From Thermoplasmatota archaeon (GTDB taxonomy: Archaea; Thermoplasmatota; Thermoplasmata; UBA10834), in NCBI GenBank assembly GCA_018818785.1, contig JAHIRF010000009.1:1-64000 (forward strand): a DNA stretch of 64,000 nucleotides, read 5' to 3'. The translations under genes were made by a program, and so were the position numbers. Below are positions 1-7,564 of this stretch, piece after piece. Each line of letters opens with the position of its first letter. Positions within the stretch are counted from its first letter, which is position 1. The notes under the pieces were generated by a model. The model did no database searches and was not told the origin of the DNA. It was given only the letters and a program-made list of their open reading frames with translations.

Positions 1-747
1 CACCTTCGGGTCCGTCTCCTGCTTCCCGGGGGCGTCCGCGCCTATGCAGTTGATGTGCGCTCCGTCCTTGACCCACTCGTCCATGACGATGGGTGCGCGG
101 GACGATGTGCATGTGACGATTATGTCTGAGTCCACGACCGCATCCTTGGCGGTTGCCACTGCCTTGATCTTGAGTACATTCTCCTTGTACTTGCGCCTGA
201 ACTCCCTGACGCGTTCCTTGGCCTTGTCAGGGTACAGGTCGTACACCTTGACCTGGTCGAACGAGCCGAACTGGGTGATCAACGCGAGCATCTGTGTCTT
301 CGCCTGGTTCCCCGCGCCTATGATCCCAACGACCTTCGGGTTCGGTCTGGCAAGGTACTTGGAGGCTATCGCGCTCGCGCCACCGGTCCTCATGTCGGTG
401 ATGTGGGTAGCGTCCATGACCGCGAGCGGAGCACCCGTGTGCGGGTCCACCAGGACAAGGAGGGCCATGACGGTCCTCATGCCGTGGTTCTTCGCATTCT
501 GCGGGTGAACGTTCACTATCTTGACGGCCGATACATCCATGTCCTCCACGTAAGAGGGCATCGTTCTCAGGTCGCCGTCGAATTTCTCGTAAAAAAGGTA
601 GGCTTTTGGCGGCATCTGAACCTTTCCAAGCCCCTTGTGCCTGAAGGCGTCCTCGACGGCTGCGAGCACATCCTTCATGTCCAGGAGCTTCATGACCTGC
701 TTCCCTGTCAGAAGCAAGGTCTTGACCGGAGTATGTTGTGTGGGCAT
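1..747 (-). CDS. Alanine dehydrogenase / ornithine cyclodeaminase family protein (C-terminus beyond the window)
   Basis: The gene runs leftwards out of the window, leaving 249 codons. The N-terminal half carries the family signature TGGASAIASKYLARPN (about residues 136-151), followed by a Rossmann NAD-binding motif GIIGAGNQAKTQ at about 159-170. The visible end reads NCIGADAPGKQETDPKV, typical of this fold. Members interconvert alanine with pyruvate and ammonia (archaeal Ala dehydrogenase) or cyclise ornithine to proline. The sequence seen looks closer to the archaeal alanine dehydrogenases, but the two activities cannot be separated safely without the C-terminus. The ATG at 747 has an AT-rich box about 40 bases upstream on the same strand. 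The neighbouring gene is divergent. Confidence 0.88.
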   Translation of the reverse strand, partial: MPTQHTPVKTLLLTGKQVMKLLDMKDVLAAVEDAFRHKGLGKVQMPPKAYLFYEKFDGDLRTMPSYVEDMDVSAVKIVNVHPQNAKNHGMRTVMALLVLVDPHTGAPLAVMDATHITDMRTGGASAIASKYLARPNPKVVGIIGAGNQAKTQMLALITQFGSFDQVKVYDLYPDKAKERVREFRRKYKENVLKIKAVATAKDAVVDSDIIVTCTSSRAPIVMDEWVKDGAHINCIGADAPGKQETDPKV

Positions 748-784
748 CCTAATACACCACTCTGGAGCGTGCAATCGGGTGCCC

Positions 785-793
785 AAATATAAG
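785..793 (-). promoter_or_regulatory. TATA-like box of the alanine dehydrogenase-family gene
   Basis: On the minus strand this reads CTTATATTT, in the 221-base gap between the two divergent genes. It lies about 42 bases before the ATG at 747, which predicts a short leader of about 15 bases. The call is by spacing and composition only. The rest of the gap shows no other gene. Confidence 0.45.
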
Positions 794-968
794 GATATTT
801 GACCTAAATCGAAATGTTATTCACCCCAAGCGCCTCAAGAGCTGGTCGGGTGCACACGCTGTCGGGCCATCTCCTCATCGAAAAGTGCCCATGACAAAAG
901 CGATATATTCCCTGAGCGCCATATTGCGAATCCTATCACGCTAAATACTGGAGGAGAATAAATCCATC

Positions 969-3119
969 ATGCATCATAAATCTGGACCGGCTTCCGCACC
1001 ATTGGGCTCGGGGCCGCTTATCGGTATATTGAGGAATGAGTCCGAGGACATAGTCCTCGCATGGGTCTCTGAGATCAACCGCGTGCCTTTCTCCAAGGTC
1101 TCCGAGGTCACCTCACCTGTGAGTGTGAGGAGCGAAAGGTTCCGGAACTACTTCGGCTCCCTCATCGAATATGCCGCCGATCCATCCTCATTGAAGGCGA
1201 GGGAGTCACTCAGGAGCGCCCTGCGTTCAGAGCATCTGCGCACGCTGGACCTTAGTCGCGTGGTGATGAACCAACACGCCCTGAGGAAGGTGCTCTATGA
1301 TATCATAGAATCCAAGATGCCTTCGGAATCCAGGGATGTCGCAAAGGAGCAGGCGTGTTCGATCGTGGACCTGGGCGTTCTGGAGACATCTGCGCTCATG
1401 GGCGAGTACGCCCAGCTGCAATCCGTGCTGAACAACTGCATGTCATCGACTCTAGGCGTACGCTCGGAGCTCGACCATGCGTTCGCCAAGTTCTGCAGGA
1501 ACGCCATGGATTACTTCGATGCGGACTTCGTCTCCGTCTTCAGATTGCAGGAGGACGCCAACGATATGATCTGTCTGGTCTGTGCCGCGAAGGGTGTGGT
1601 GCTCTCGCGCGGCACGATGATCTCATTGAACAGGTTCACCATGGCCGCGGAGGCGATCGACCAGAGGACAACGAAGACGTGCGTCTCCAATCACTGGTCT
1701 CCTATGCAGAGGAAGAAGATCCTGGGTAATCTCAGCTTCGAGCATTGTCTCGCTGTCCCTTTGATTCACGACGACGAGGTCGAGGGACTGCTTTTCATCG
1801 GAGATAGCACTGGGCCTAACCCGTTCACCCCAGACGAAGTGAGCTTGGCGGAGGAGATCGGGGCGGACGTGATGAAGGTCCTCAACAATGTCGACATGTT
1901 CGAGCGGCTGAGCATCATGTCGAGGGCGCAGAGAGCCCTCATAGAGACAGCCGCCAACCTGCAGCAGGAGATAGAATCCAGCGAGGTCTTCAGGATCATC
2001 GGCGACAAGATGTCCGAGCTCATCCCGTGCAACGAGCTCGCGTTCTATGTGTTTGACTGGAGCAGGAACATCTGCAACCCAGCATATGCGACCGGACCAT
2101 ACGCTTCTGAGATAATGGAGGACAGAAACTTCCCGGTCGATGTCGGATATATCGGCCATGTATCGAGGACCAAGAAGGCTGAGATCGTCCTGGACACGGA
2201 GGATGACCCTCGGGGTGAGCAGATCCCGGGAACTCCGGTGATGCACTGTCGTATGCTCGTGATCCCCATACTCGGTCGGAAGGACGTCCTTGGGGTGATC
2301 GAGCTGACGAAATACCCTCCTGACACCTTCTCCAAGGAGGATCTCGAGGTGGCAACACTGTTCGCCAACCATGCGGCGGTGGCCATGGAGAACGCCCAGC
2401 TCCTGAAGGAGGTCTCTCGTACGAGGGACCAGATGGAGCTGTACATGGACCTCATGACCCATGACATCGCGAACTATACCACCCCGATGATCGCATACAT
2501 CGACTCGATAGGTTCCAGGAAAGACCTCGACCCGCAGGTGATCTCGGCAGTTATGAACATCTCGTCCCAGATGGACAACATCATGCAGATGGTGGACATG
2601 GTGCGGACCATGCACAAGGTCCGACACAACGGTTCGGTCAGGCTCACACCTTTTCTGCTCGAGGATACGATACACCGAGCGATCGACAAGACCAAGCGAA
2701 AGGTGCAGAACAAGTCTCTTGAGATCGAAGTCCGGATGTCTGGGGAGCCGGTCCGTGTGATGGCAGACGAATTGCTTGAAGGCCTGTTCGAGAATCTGTT
2801 CGTCACAGCTGCAAAATCGACGCGACAGGATCCAGTCATGCTCCAGGTCCACGCGGAGCCCAGACGCGAGGGAAGGAACGAGATGTGGTGGGTCAAGATA
2901 TCTCAGCCGGGGCGAAGCATTCCAGACAATCTCAAGCGGGAGGTGCTGCGAATGACCAAGGCCGCCAAATCCGAACTGTCTGGCGGGTTCGGGATGGGAC
3001 TGGCGACCTCAAGAGCCATCGCGGAACGTTATGTCGGGAGCATGTGGATCACGGACATGGTGCCTGGCAATCCCTCCAACGGCTGTGTGTTCAACATATC
3101 GTTGCCGAGGGCGCCCTGA
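969..3119 (+). CDS. GAF-domain sensor histidine kinase with divergent catalytic boxes
   Basis: This 716-residue protein has no membrane segment, so it is probably a cytoplasmic sensor kinase. The order is an N-terminal helical domain (about 1-150), two GAF domains (about 160-305 and 320-475), a dimerisation/phosphoacceptor helix with His498 in THDIANY, and a C-terminal HATPase domain. The HATPase domain is divergent. An N-box-like ELLEGLFENL and a G2-like GGFGMGLATSRAIAERYVG are present, but the usual DxGxG box is replaced by QPGRSIP. Autokinase activity is therefore uncertain. The His-Asp-x-x-Asn context resembles archaeal kinases. A GGAGGAG site at 950-956 precedes the ATG with a long 12-base spacing. 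There is no adjacent response regulator; a REC protein lies at 5483. Confidence 0.85.
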   Translation: MHHKSGPASAPLGSGPLIGILRNESEDIVLAWVSEINRVPFSKVSEVTSPVSVRSERFRNYFGSLIEYAADPSSLKARESLRSALRSEHLRTLDLSRVVMNQHALRKVLYDIIESKMPSESRDVAKEQACSIVDLGVLETSALMGEYAQLQSVLNNCMSSTLGVRSELDHAFAKFCRNAMDYFDADFVSVFRLQEDANDMICLVCAAKGVVLSRGTMISLNRFTMAAEAIDQRTTKTCVSNHWSPMQRKKILGNLSFEHCLAVPLIHDDEVEGLLFIGDSTGPNPFTPDEVSLAEEIGADVMKVLNNVDMFERLSIMSRAQRALIETAANLQQEIESSEVFRIIGDKMSELIPCNELAFYVFDWSRNICNPAYATGPYASEIMEDRNFPVDVGYIGHVSRTKKAEIVLDTEDDPRGEQIPGTPVMHCRMLVIPILGRKDVLGVIELTKYPPDTFSKEDLEVATLFANHAAVAMENAQLLKEVSRTRDQMELYMDLMTHDIANYTTPMIAYIDSIGSRKDLDPQVISAVMNISSQMDNIMQMVDMVRTMHKVRHNGSVRLTPFLLEDTIHRAIDKTKRKVQNKSLEIEVRMSGEPVRVMADELLEGLFENLFVTAAKSTRQDPVMLQVHAEPRREGRNEMWWVKISQPGRSIPDNLKREVLRMTKAAKSELSGGFGMGLATSRAIAERYVGSMWITDMVPGNPSNGCVFNISLPRAP

Positions 3120-3139
3120 ACGAAACCCCGACTGATTTT

Positions 3140-3289
3140 ATGTACGATGGTCGCATTCCTCTCAACCAGTGGTGGACCTTGCCCAGGCGTAAGTATGGTC
3201 GATTGAGAAAGGTGATACCCCCGACGCCCGAGGAGAAATGCAGGTACTGCAAGCTAGGTTACCCCTGCCCTGTCCACAAGAAGAAGTGA
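3140..3289 (+). CDS. Small zinc-binding-type protein, 49 aa
   Basis: A 49-residue basic protein begins 20 bases after the kinase gene. Its C-terminus holds CRYCKLGYPCPVH, a C-x2-C-x5-C-x2-H cluster that should bind one zinc, followed by three lysines. The middle is rich in Arg, Trp and Pro (WWTLPRRKYGRLRK). The family is not recognised. Coding is supported by the intact metal cluster and by GC-ending codons like those of its neighbours. No clear Shine-Dalgarno site precedes the ATG. The next gene is convergent and ends 4 bases away. Confidence 0.55.
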   Translation: MYDGRIPLNQWWTLPRRKYGRLRKVIPPTPEEKCRYCKLGYPCPVHKKK

Positions 3290-3293
3290 GTTC

Positions 3294-3488
3294 TCATCTT
3301 GACACGAGATAGACTGCCAGGAGGAAGATGCCTATCGCGACGGCCCCTGCCAGCATGAACCACTTCGACTGTATGAATCGGGCGGTCCTGATATAGCGCT
3401 CGAGTCTGTCATCGCGGTCCCTGATCAGGGCCATCTCCTTCTCCGTCAGACTCCTGGGTACGTGAGTTCTTGGCACTGAGGTCGACAT
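3294..3488 (-). CDS. Small tail-anchored membrane protein
   Basis: A protein of about 64 residues with a charged N-terminal region (SLTEKEMALIRDRDDRLERY) and one C-terminal transmembrane helix of about 20 residues (WFMLAGAVAIGIFLLAVYLV) ending in SR. The topology suggests an anchor with the charged part in the cytoplasm. The ATG at 3488 was chosen because an AT-rich box at 3517-3526 lies about 30 bases upstream, which suits a leaderless start. An ATG at 3500 and a TTG at 3509 are in-frame alternatives. The family is not recognised. Confidence 0.55.
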   Translation of the reverse strand: MSTSVPRTHVPRSLTEKEMALIRDRDDRLERYIRTARFIQSKWFMLAGAVAIGIFLLAVYLVSR

Positions 3489-3558
3489 CCTGGATTGCAT
3501 TAATCGCAAGCCATGTCATTAAATGTATCTGCAAAATCGCATCTGAACAAGCCGATGG

Positions 3559-3825
3559 TCAGCCAAACCTGCCCTCGATAGCGGACATGACTTCGGCCTC
3601 GATGATGTCCTCATATTCGACTGACAGGCCTGTCGACCCTCTCCTCTTGAACGGTCTGACCACTACGGAGCTCCTGTATTGTTTAGGAACCTTCGATCGT
3701 ATCTTCGCCTGCAATTCATCGGCTGATGCTTCAAGGAACTGGGTGCCACGCCCTAGTTCTGGCATTGGCAGATCGATTCTCCCCACAAAATCACCGAACC
3801 CAGATATCGCTAGTATACTATTCAA
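3559..3825 (-). CDS. Hypothetical protein, about 88 aa, start uncertain
   Basis: The convincing part is about 88 residues: a mixed alpha/beta sequence with GRIDLPMPELGRGTQFLEAS, a basic stretch (SKVPKQYRSSVVVRPFKRRG) and an acidic C-terminal helix. There are no metal motifs or membrane segments and no family is recognised. The open frame continues upstream to 4059, but that extension overlaps the oxidoreductase gene on the other strand and has a non-coding composition. The TTG at 3825 is therefore the best in-frame start. A possible TATA-like element (ATTAAACTT on the minus strand) lies near 3871-3880. The gene is divergent from the flavoprotein gene at 3915. Confidence 0.5.
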   Translation of the reverse strand: MNSILAISGFGDFVGRIDLPMPELGRGTQFLEASADELQAKIRSKVPKQYRSSVVVRPFKRRGSTGLSVEYEDIIEAEVMSAIEGRFG

Positions 3826-3914
3826 ATGGTGTGACCGGGTGATATGACAGTTTTCGACGCTATTGCCGAGAAGTTTAATGGCATGCGATTGCATTGATGG
3901 TCCGGGGTATCGGA

Positions 3915-5321
3915 ATGAAGGAGTATGGCCTGATTGTGATTGGATCGGGGGCAGGCATGAACGTAGTGGACCTTCCGCTCCAGAGAGGGGAGAAGGTTGC
4001 CGTGGTGGAGGAAGGACCTCTTGGTGGCACGTGTCTGAACCGAGGGTGCATACCGTCAAAGGTCCTCATTCATGCGGCCGACGTGATCCGTGAGGCCGAG
4101 GAGGCTGAGCTGATCGGGGTGCATATGCGTCTCGACAAGATCGATTTCCCCCTGCTCAAGAAACGTATGTGGGACATAGTCCTGAACGGAAGGCACGAGA
4201 TGGAGCGGGGAGTCAAGGCGGCCTCCGGCGTAGATCTATACAACCTGATCGGCAGCTTCGTGTCTGATCACACGCTGAAGGTGGGCGAAGAGACCATCAG
4301 TGCACCGAAGATAGTCATCGCATCAGGGGCGAGGGCCAACATTCCCAGAATCCCTGGGCTCGACAAGGTCAAATACCACACCTACAGGACGATATTCGAT
4401 ATCGAGGAACAGCCCGAGAGCATCGTCATATTGGGTGGCGGTTACATCGGCTGCGAATTCGCCCATTTCTTCTCCGCAATCGGCACTCGGGTATTCATGA
4501 TTGGCCGCAACCCGGTCCTGCTTCCGCACGAAGAACCCGAGACGAGCGCACTCGTGAAGAAGAGGCTCTCCAAACATGTCGAGATTCATACGGGGACTGA
4601 TACCGTCTCCGTCGAAGGTCATGATGGGTCCATTTCCGTATCTGTGCGCGATTCTGACGGAAAGCAAGAACGCGTGATCGATGGCCAACACCTGTTCGTT
4701 GCCACCGGTGTCAGGTCGAACTCGGATTGGCTCAAACCGGAGAACACGGGGGTGCACACGGACGAACGCGGCTGGATCAAGACCAATGAGTACCTCGAAA
4801 CCTCGAAACCTGGCATCTATGCGCTCGGAGATGCCCTAGGAAGAAACATGTACCGTCACACCGCGAACTATCAATCTTCGATAGTCGGCCACAACCTCTA
4901 CTCGAAGGAGAAACGCGCACTGGATCTCCACGCAGTCCCTCATGCAGTGTTCACGAACCCTCAGGTGGGTCAGGTGGGGATGACTGAGCTGGAGGCGGTC
5001 TCTGGCCGGAATGTCATGGTCGGGGTCGCCAGGTATCATGACACTGCCATGGGGTTCGCCTACGGCGATGAGGACACCTTCGTCAAGGTGATTGTCGAGC
5101 ATCCTACACGTAAGATACTCGGCGCGACTGCGGTGGGTCCCCAAGCTGCCGTCCTGATACAGCAGATCGTGAACTTGATGGTCTCAGAATCGCAGACATA
5201 TGCGCCGCTCGCGCGTGTACAGATAATACACCCCACTCTGTCTGAGGTGCTCGCAGCTGCTTTCGGCCGATTGCAGCCGGTAAATTTTGAGGTCAAACAT
5301 GATCATGATCATGCTCACTGA
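3915..5321 (+). CDS. FAD-dependent pyridine nucleotide-disulfide oxidoreductase (dihydrolipoamide dehydrogenase / mercuric reductase type)
   Basis: A 468-residue class I flavoprotein disulfide reductase. It has the FAD motif GSGAG near the N-terminus, the redox-active pair in CLNRGC (Cys40 and Cys45), the NAD(P) motif GGGYIGCEFA, and the C-terminal dimer-interface HPTLSE with the catalytic His-Glu pair. No MerA-type N-terminal metal domain or C-terminal Cys pair is present. No E1/E2 partners lie nearby, so the natural disulfide substrate is unknown. The protein ends in a histidine-rich tail (KHDHDHAH) that could bind metal. ATG 3897 is an alternative start. A TATA-like GTTTAATG lies at 3872-3880. 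Confidence 0.9.
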   Translation: MKEYGLIVIGSGAGMNVVDLPLQRGEKVAVVEEGPLGGTCLNRGCIPSKVLIHAADVIREAEEAELIGVHMRLDKIDFPLLKKRMWDIVLNGRHEMERGVKAASGVDLYNLIGSFVSDHTLKVGEETISAPKIVIASGARANIPRIPGLDKVKYHTYRTIFDIEEQPESIVILGGGYIGCEFAHFFSAIGTRVFMIGRNPVLLPHEEPETSALVKKRLSKHVEIHTGTDTVSVEGHDGSISVSVRDSDGKQERVIDGQHLFVATGVRSNSDWLKPENTGVHTDERGWIKTNEYLETSKPGIYALGDALGRNMYRHTANYQSSIVGHNLYSKEKRALDLHAVPHAVFTNPQVGQVGMTELEAVSGRNVMVGVARYHDTAMGFAYGDEDTFVKVIVEHPTRKILGATAVGPQAAVLIQQIVNLMVSESQTYAPLARVQIIHPTLSEVLAAAFGRLQPVNFEVKHDHDHAH

Positions 5322-5482
5322 CCCTCGTGAATGCTGTCAAAGATACAATGGCAAATCCTCCTCGGAATGAATTAACAATCAGCATGATTTTTGCGGATTC
5401 ATCTTCAATTCGCATCATCTTTTCTGAGTTCGTCGTGAATTAGAAATACCGTGAGCACAGTTGTATCAATAGGAGGAAATGG

Positions 5483-7543
5483 ATGGCAGTCATCCTTTGC
5501 GTGGACGATGAGCCTGCGTTCCTTGAACTTACGAGGAGCTACCTGAGCCGGTCAGATAGTTATGAGATCGATCTCGCCGATTCAGCAGAGGCAGCTCTGG
5601 ACAGAATCTCCTCTCGCAAGTACGACGCTATAGTCTCCGATTATCAGATGCCGGTCATGGATGGTCTTGAATTCCTGAAACTTCTTCGTGAGCAGGGAGA
5701 TGACACACCCTTTATCGTATTCACTGGCAAGGGTCGTGAGGAGGTCGCAATCGAAGCGCTGAACCTGGGGGCCGATTTCTATTTGCAGAAGGGTTCGGAC
5801 ACCAAGTCGCTGTACGCCGAACTGTCCAACATGATCGACCAGCTCGTAGGTCGGCGAACCGCAGAAGTCAGCCTCATTGAGAGCGAAGAAAGATATCGTG
5901 GCATCTTTGAGAACTCAGGATCCGCCATGGCGATGGGCGATTCTGATGGCCGGGTACTGTTGGTGAACAAGGCGTTCGAAGAATTGACTGGATTCAAAAA
6001 TGAGGATATAGAGGGGAAGATGTGGACCACCTTCATCTACGAGAGTTCGATCGATATGGCTCGAAAGGACTTCGAGACCCGGAAGACGAACCCTGAAAAT
6101 GCACCAACAAGTTATGAGATATGGCTGAAGCGAAAGGATGGTTCCAAGCGGCTGGTCATAGCTAGTCCGAAGTTTCTTCCTTCGATGAAATTGATTATCA
6201 CTCCTTTCGTCGACATAACTCATATTCGTGATGCAGAGGCTGGATTGGCGCGTATGAACCGGATGTTTGAGTTCCTCAGCCATGTCAATCAAGCCATCCT
6301 CAGAAGCAAGAATCGTCATGAACTGTTCCCCCTGCTTTGCCAGGTAGCGATCGAATACGGCAAGCTCGATCTTGCATGGGTCGGGCTCGTCGATCCGGTT
6401 TCGAACATCGTCATTCCTGAGGCATGGGCACCGATTGACAATGCCGACATCGCCAGGCTCAGAGCTCCTTTGAATGGCAATTCTCCTGGGTCGAATTCAC
6501 TCATGGCGGCAATCACTGAGCATCGGATAGTGATTCACAGTCGCGGAGTCCGGGTCGGGGATGATCAGCACCTTCCAGAACAGGTGCGTTCACTGGGATA
6601 TAATTCATTGTCTGCGATTCCTTTGCGTATGCAAGGTCGGGTGATAGGTTCTCTGAATCTATACTCCAAGAAGTCCGATTATTTCGCCGAAGACGATCTT
6701 GGACTCCTGCGGGAAATTGCAGCTGATGTATCCTATGCACTCAGTTCGCTTGATTTTGAGGATCGGCTGAGCCAGAGGACGATCGACCTTGCGAGGAGGG
6801 TGAGCCAGCTCAGTTGCTTGTATACGGTTTCCGAGCTGAGCAATCAGGAAGGGCTCGACTTTGACGGATTCTGCGCGAGAGTCGTCGACGCGCTCTCAGT
6901 AGCGATGCAGCATTCTAATCTGCCAAAGATCAGGATGAGCATTCGCGATAAGATATACTCATCCAAAGGGTTCGCGGAGACTTCGGACAAGATCTCGGCG
7001 AGCATCACTATGTCGGGAGTCATCCTGGGAAGTCTCGAAGTGTTCCATCCTCCTGAGCTGCATGAACCGGGAAACGAGACCATATTGCATGATGAGCTGC
7101 AGTTGCTGCAGGCTGTCGCCGGCAAAATTGGTGAGGCAATCCACCGCGAGCAGATGAGTCAAGAGTTGAATATGGAACGAGCGGCAGCCCAGAAGTATCT
7201 CGATCTTGCCAATGTGATGATCGTCGTCATCGACAGGAGTGGAATAGTCTCTCTGTTGAACAAGAAAGGCTGCGAGATATTGGGCTACCATGAATCAGAA
7301 GTGATAGGTAAAAACTGGTTCGATAACTTCCTACCTCCGGAATCACGGGAGACCGTGAAGGAGATCTTTGAAACTATCATTGGTGGCGATATCTCAAGGC
7401 ACGAGCAAGTCGTCGAGAAGGTATTGACGAAGAGCGGAGAGATCAAGATCATATCCTGGCACAACACCTACATATGTGATGAATCGGGCAAGGTCATCAA
7501 CACAATCAGCTCTGGTCTGGATATCTCCGAAAACACCACTTGA
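5483..7543 (+). CDS. Response-regulator/sensor hybrid REC-PAS-GAF-GAF-like-PAS, no kinase domain
   Basis: This 686-residue cytoplasmic protein opens with a receiver domain (about 1-125): acidic pair DDEP, phosphoacceptor Asp53 in SDYQMPVMDG, and conserved Lys in LQKGSD. A PAS domain (about 135-245), a GAF domain (about 255-420), a second, weaker GAF-like region (about 430-560) and a final PAS domain (about 570-683) follow. The protein stops right after the last PAS (GLDISE), with neither a phosphoacceptor helix nor an HATPase domain. It must therefore act through partner proteins, for example as a phosphorylation-controlled ligand sensor. AGGAGG at 5471-5476 sets the ATG at 5483. A free-standing kinase is encoded at 969. 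Confidence 0.88.
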   Translation: MAVILCVDDEPAFLELTRSYLSRSDSYEIDLADSAEAALDRISSRKYDAIVSDYQMPVMDGLEFLKLLREQGDDTPFIVFTGKGREEVAIEALNLGADFYLQKGSDTKSLYAELSNMIDQLVGRRTAEVSLIESEERYRGIFENSGSAMAMGDSDGRVLLVNKAFEELTGFKNEDIEGKMWTTFIYESSIDMARKDFETRKTNPENAPTSYEIWLKRKDGSKRLVIASPKFLPSMKLIITPFVDITHIRDAEAGLARMNRMFEFLSHVNQAILRSKNRHELFPLLCQVAIEYGKLDLAWVGLVDPVSNIVIPEAWAPIDNADIARLRAPLNGNSPGSNSLMAAITEHRIVIHSRGVRVGDDQHLPEQVRSLGYNSLSAIPLRMQGRVIGSLNLYSKKSDYFAEDDLGLLREIAADVSYALSSLDFEDRLSQRTIDLARRVSQLSCLYTVSELSNQEGLDFDGFCARVVDALSVAMQHSNLPKIRMSIRDKIYSSKGFAETSDKISASITMSGVILGSLEVFHPPELHEPGNETILHDELQLLQAVAGKIGEAIHREQMSQELNMERAAAQKYLDLANVMIVVIDRSGIVSLLNKKGCEILGYHESEVIGKNWFDNFLPPESRETVKEIFETIIGGDISRHEQVVEKVLTKSGEIKIISWHNTYICDESGKVINTISSGLDISENTT

Positions 7544-7564
7544 ATGGTCGGATGACCCAGAGCC

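Noticed and set aside
1623-2852. Long minus-strand open frame (409 codons) across the GAF kinase gene
   Set aside because: It is a shadow of the real gene. The product is His/Arg/Asp-rich with no motifs, while the plus strand encodes clear GAF and kinase domains.
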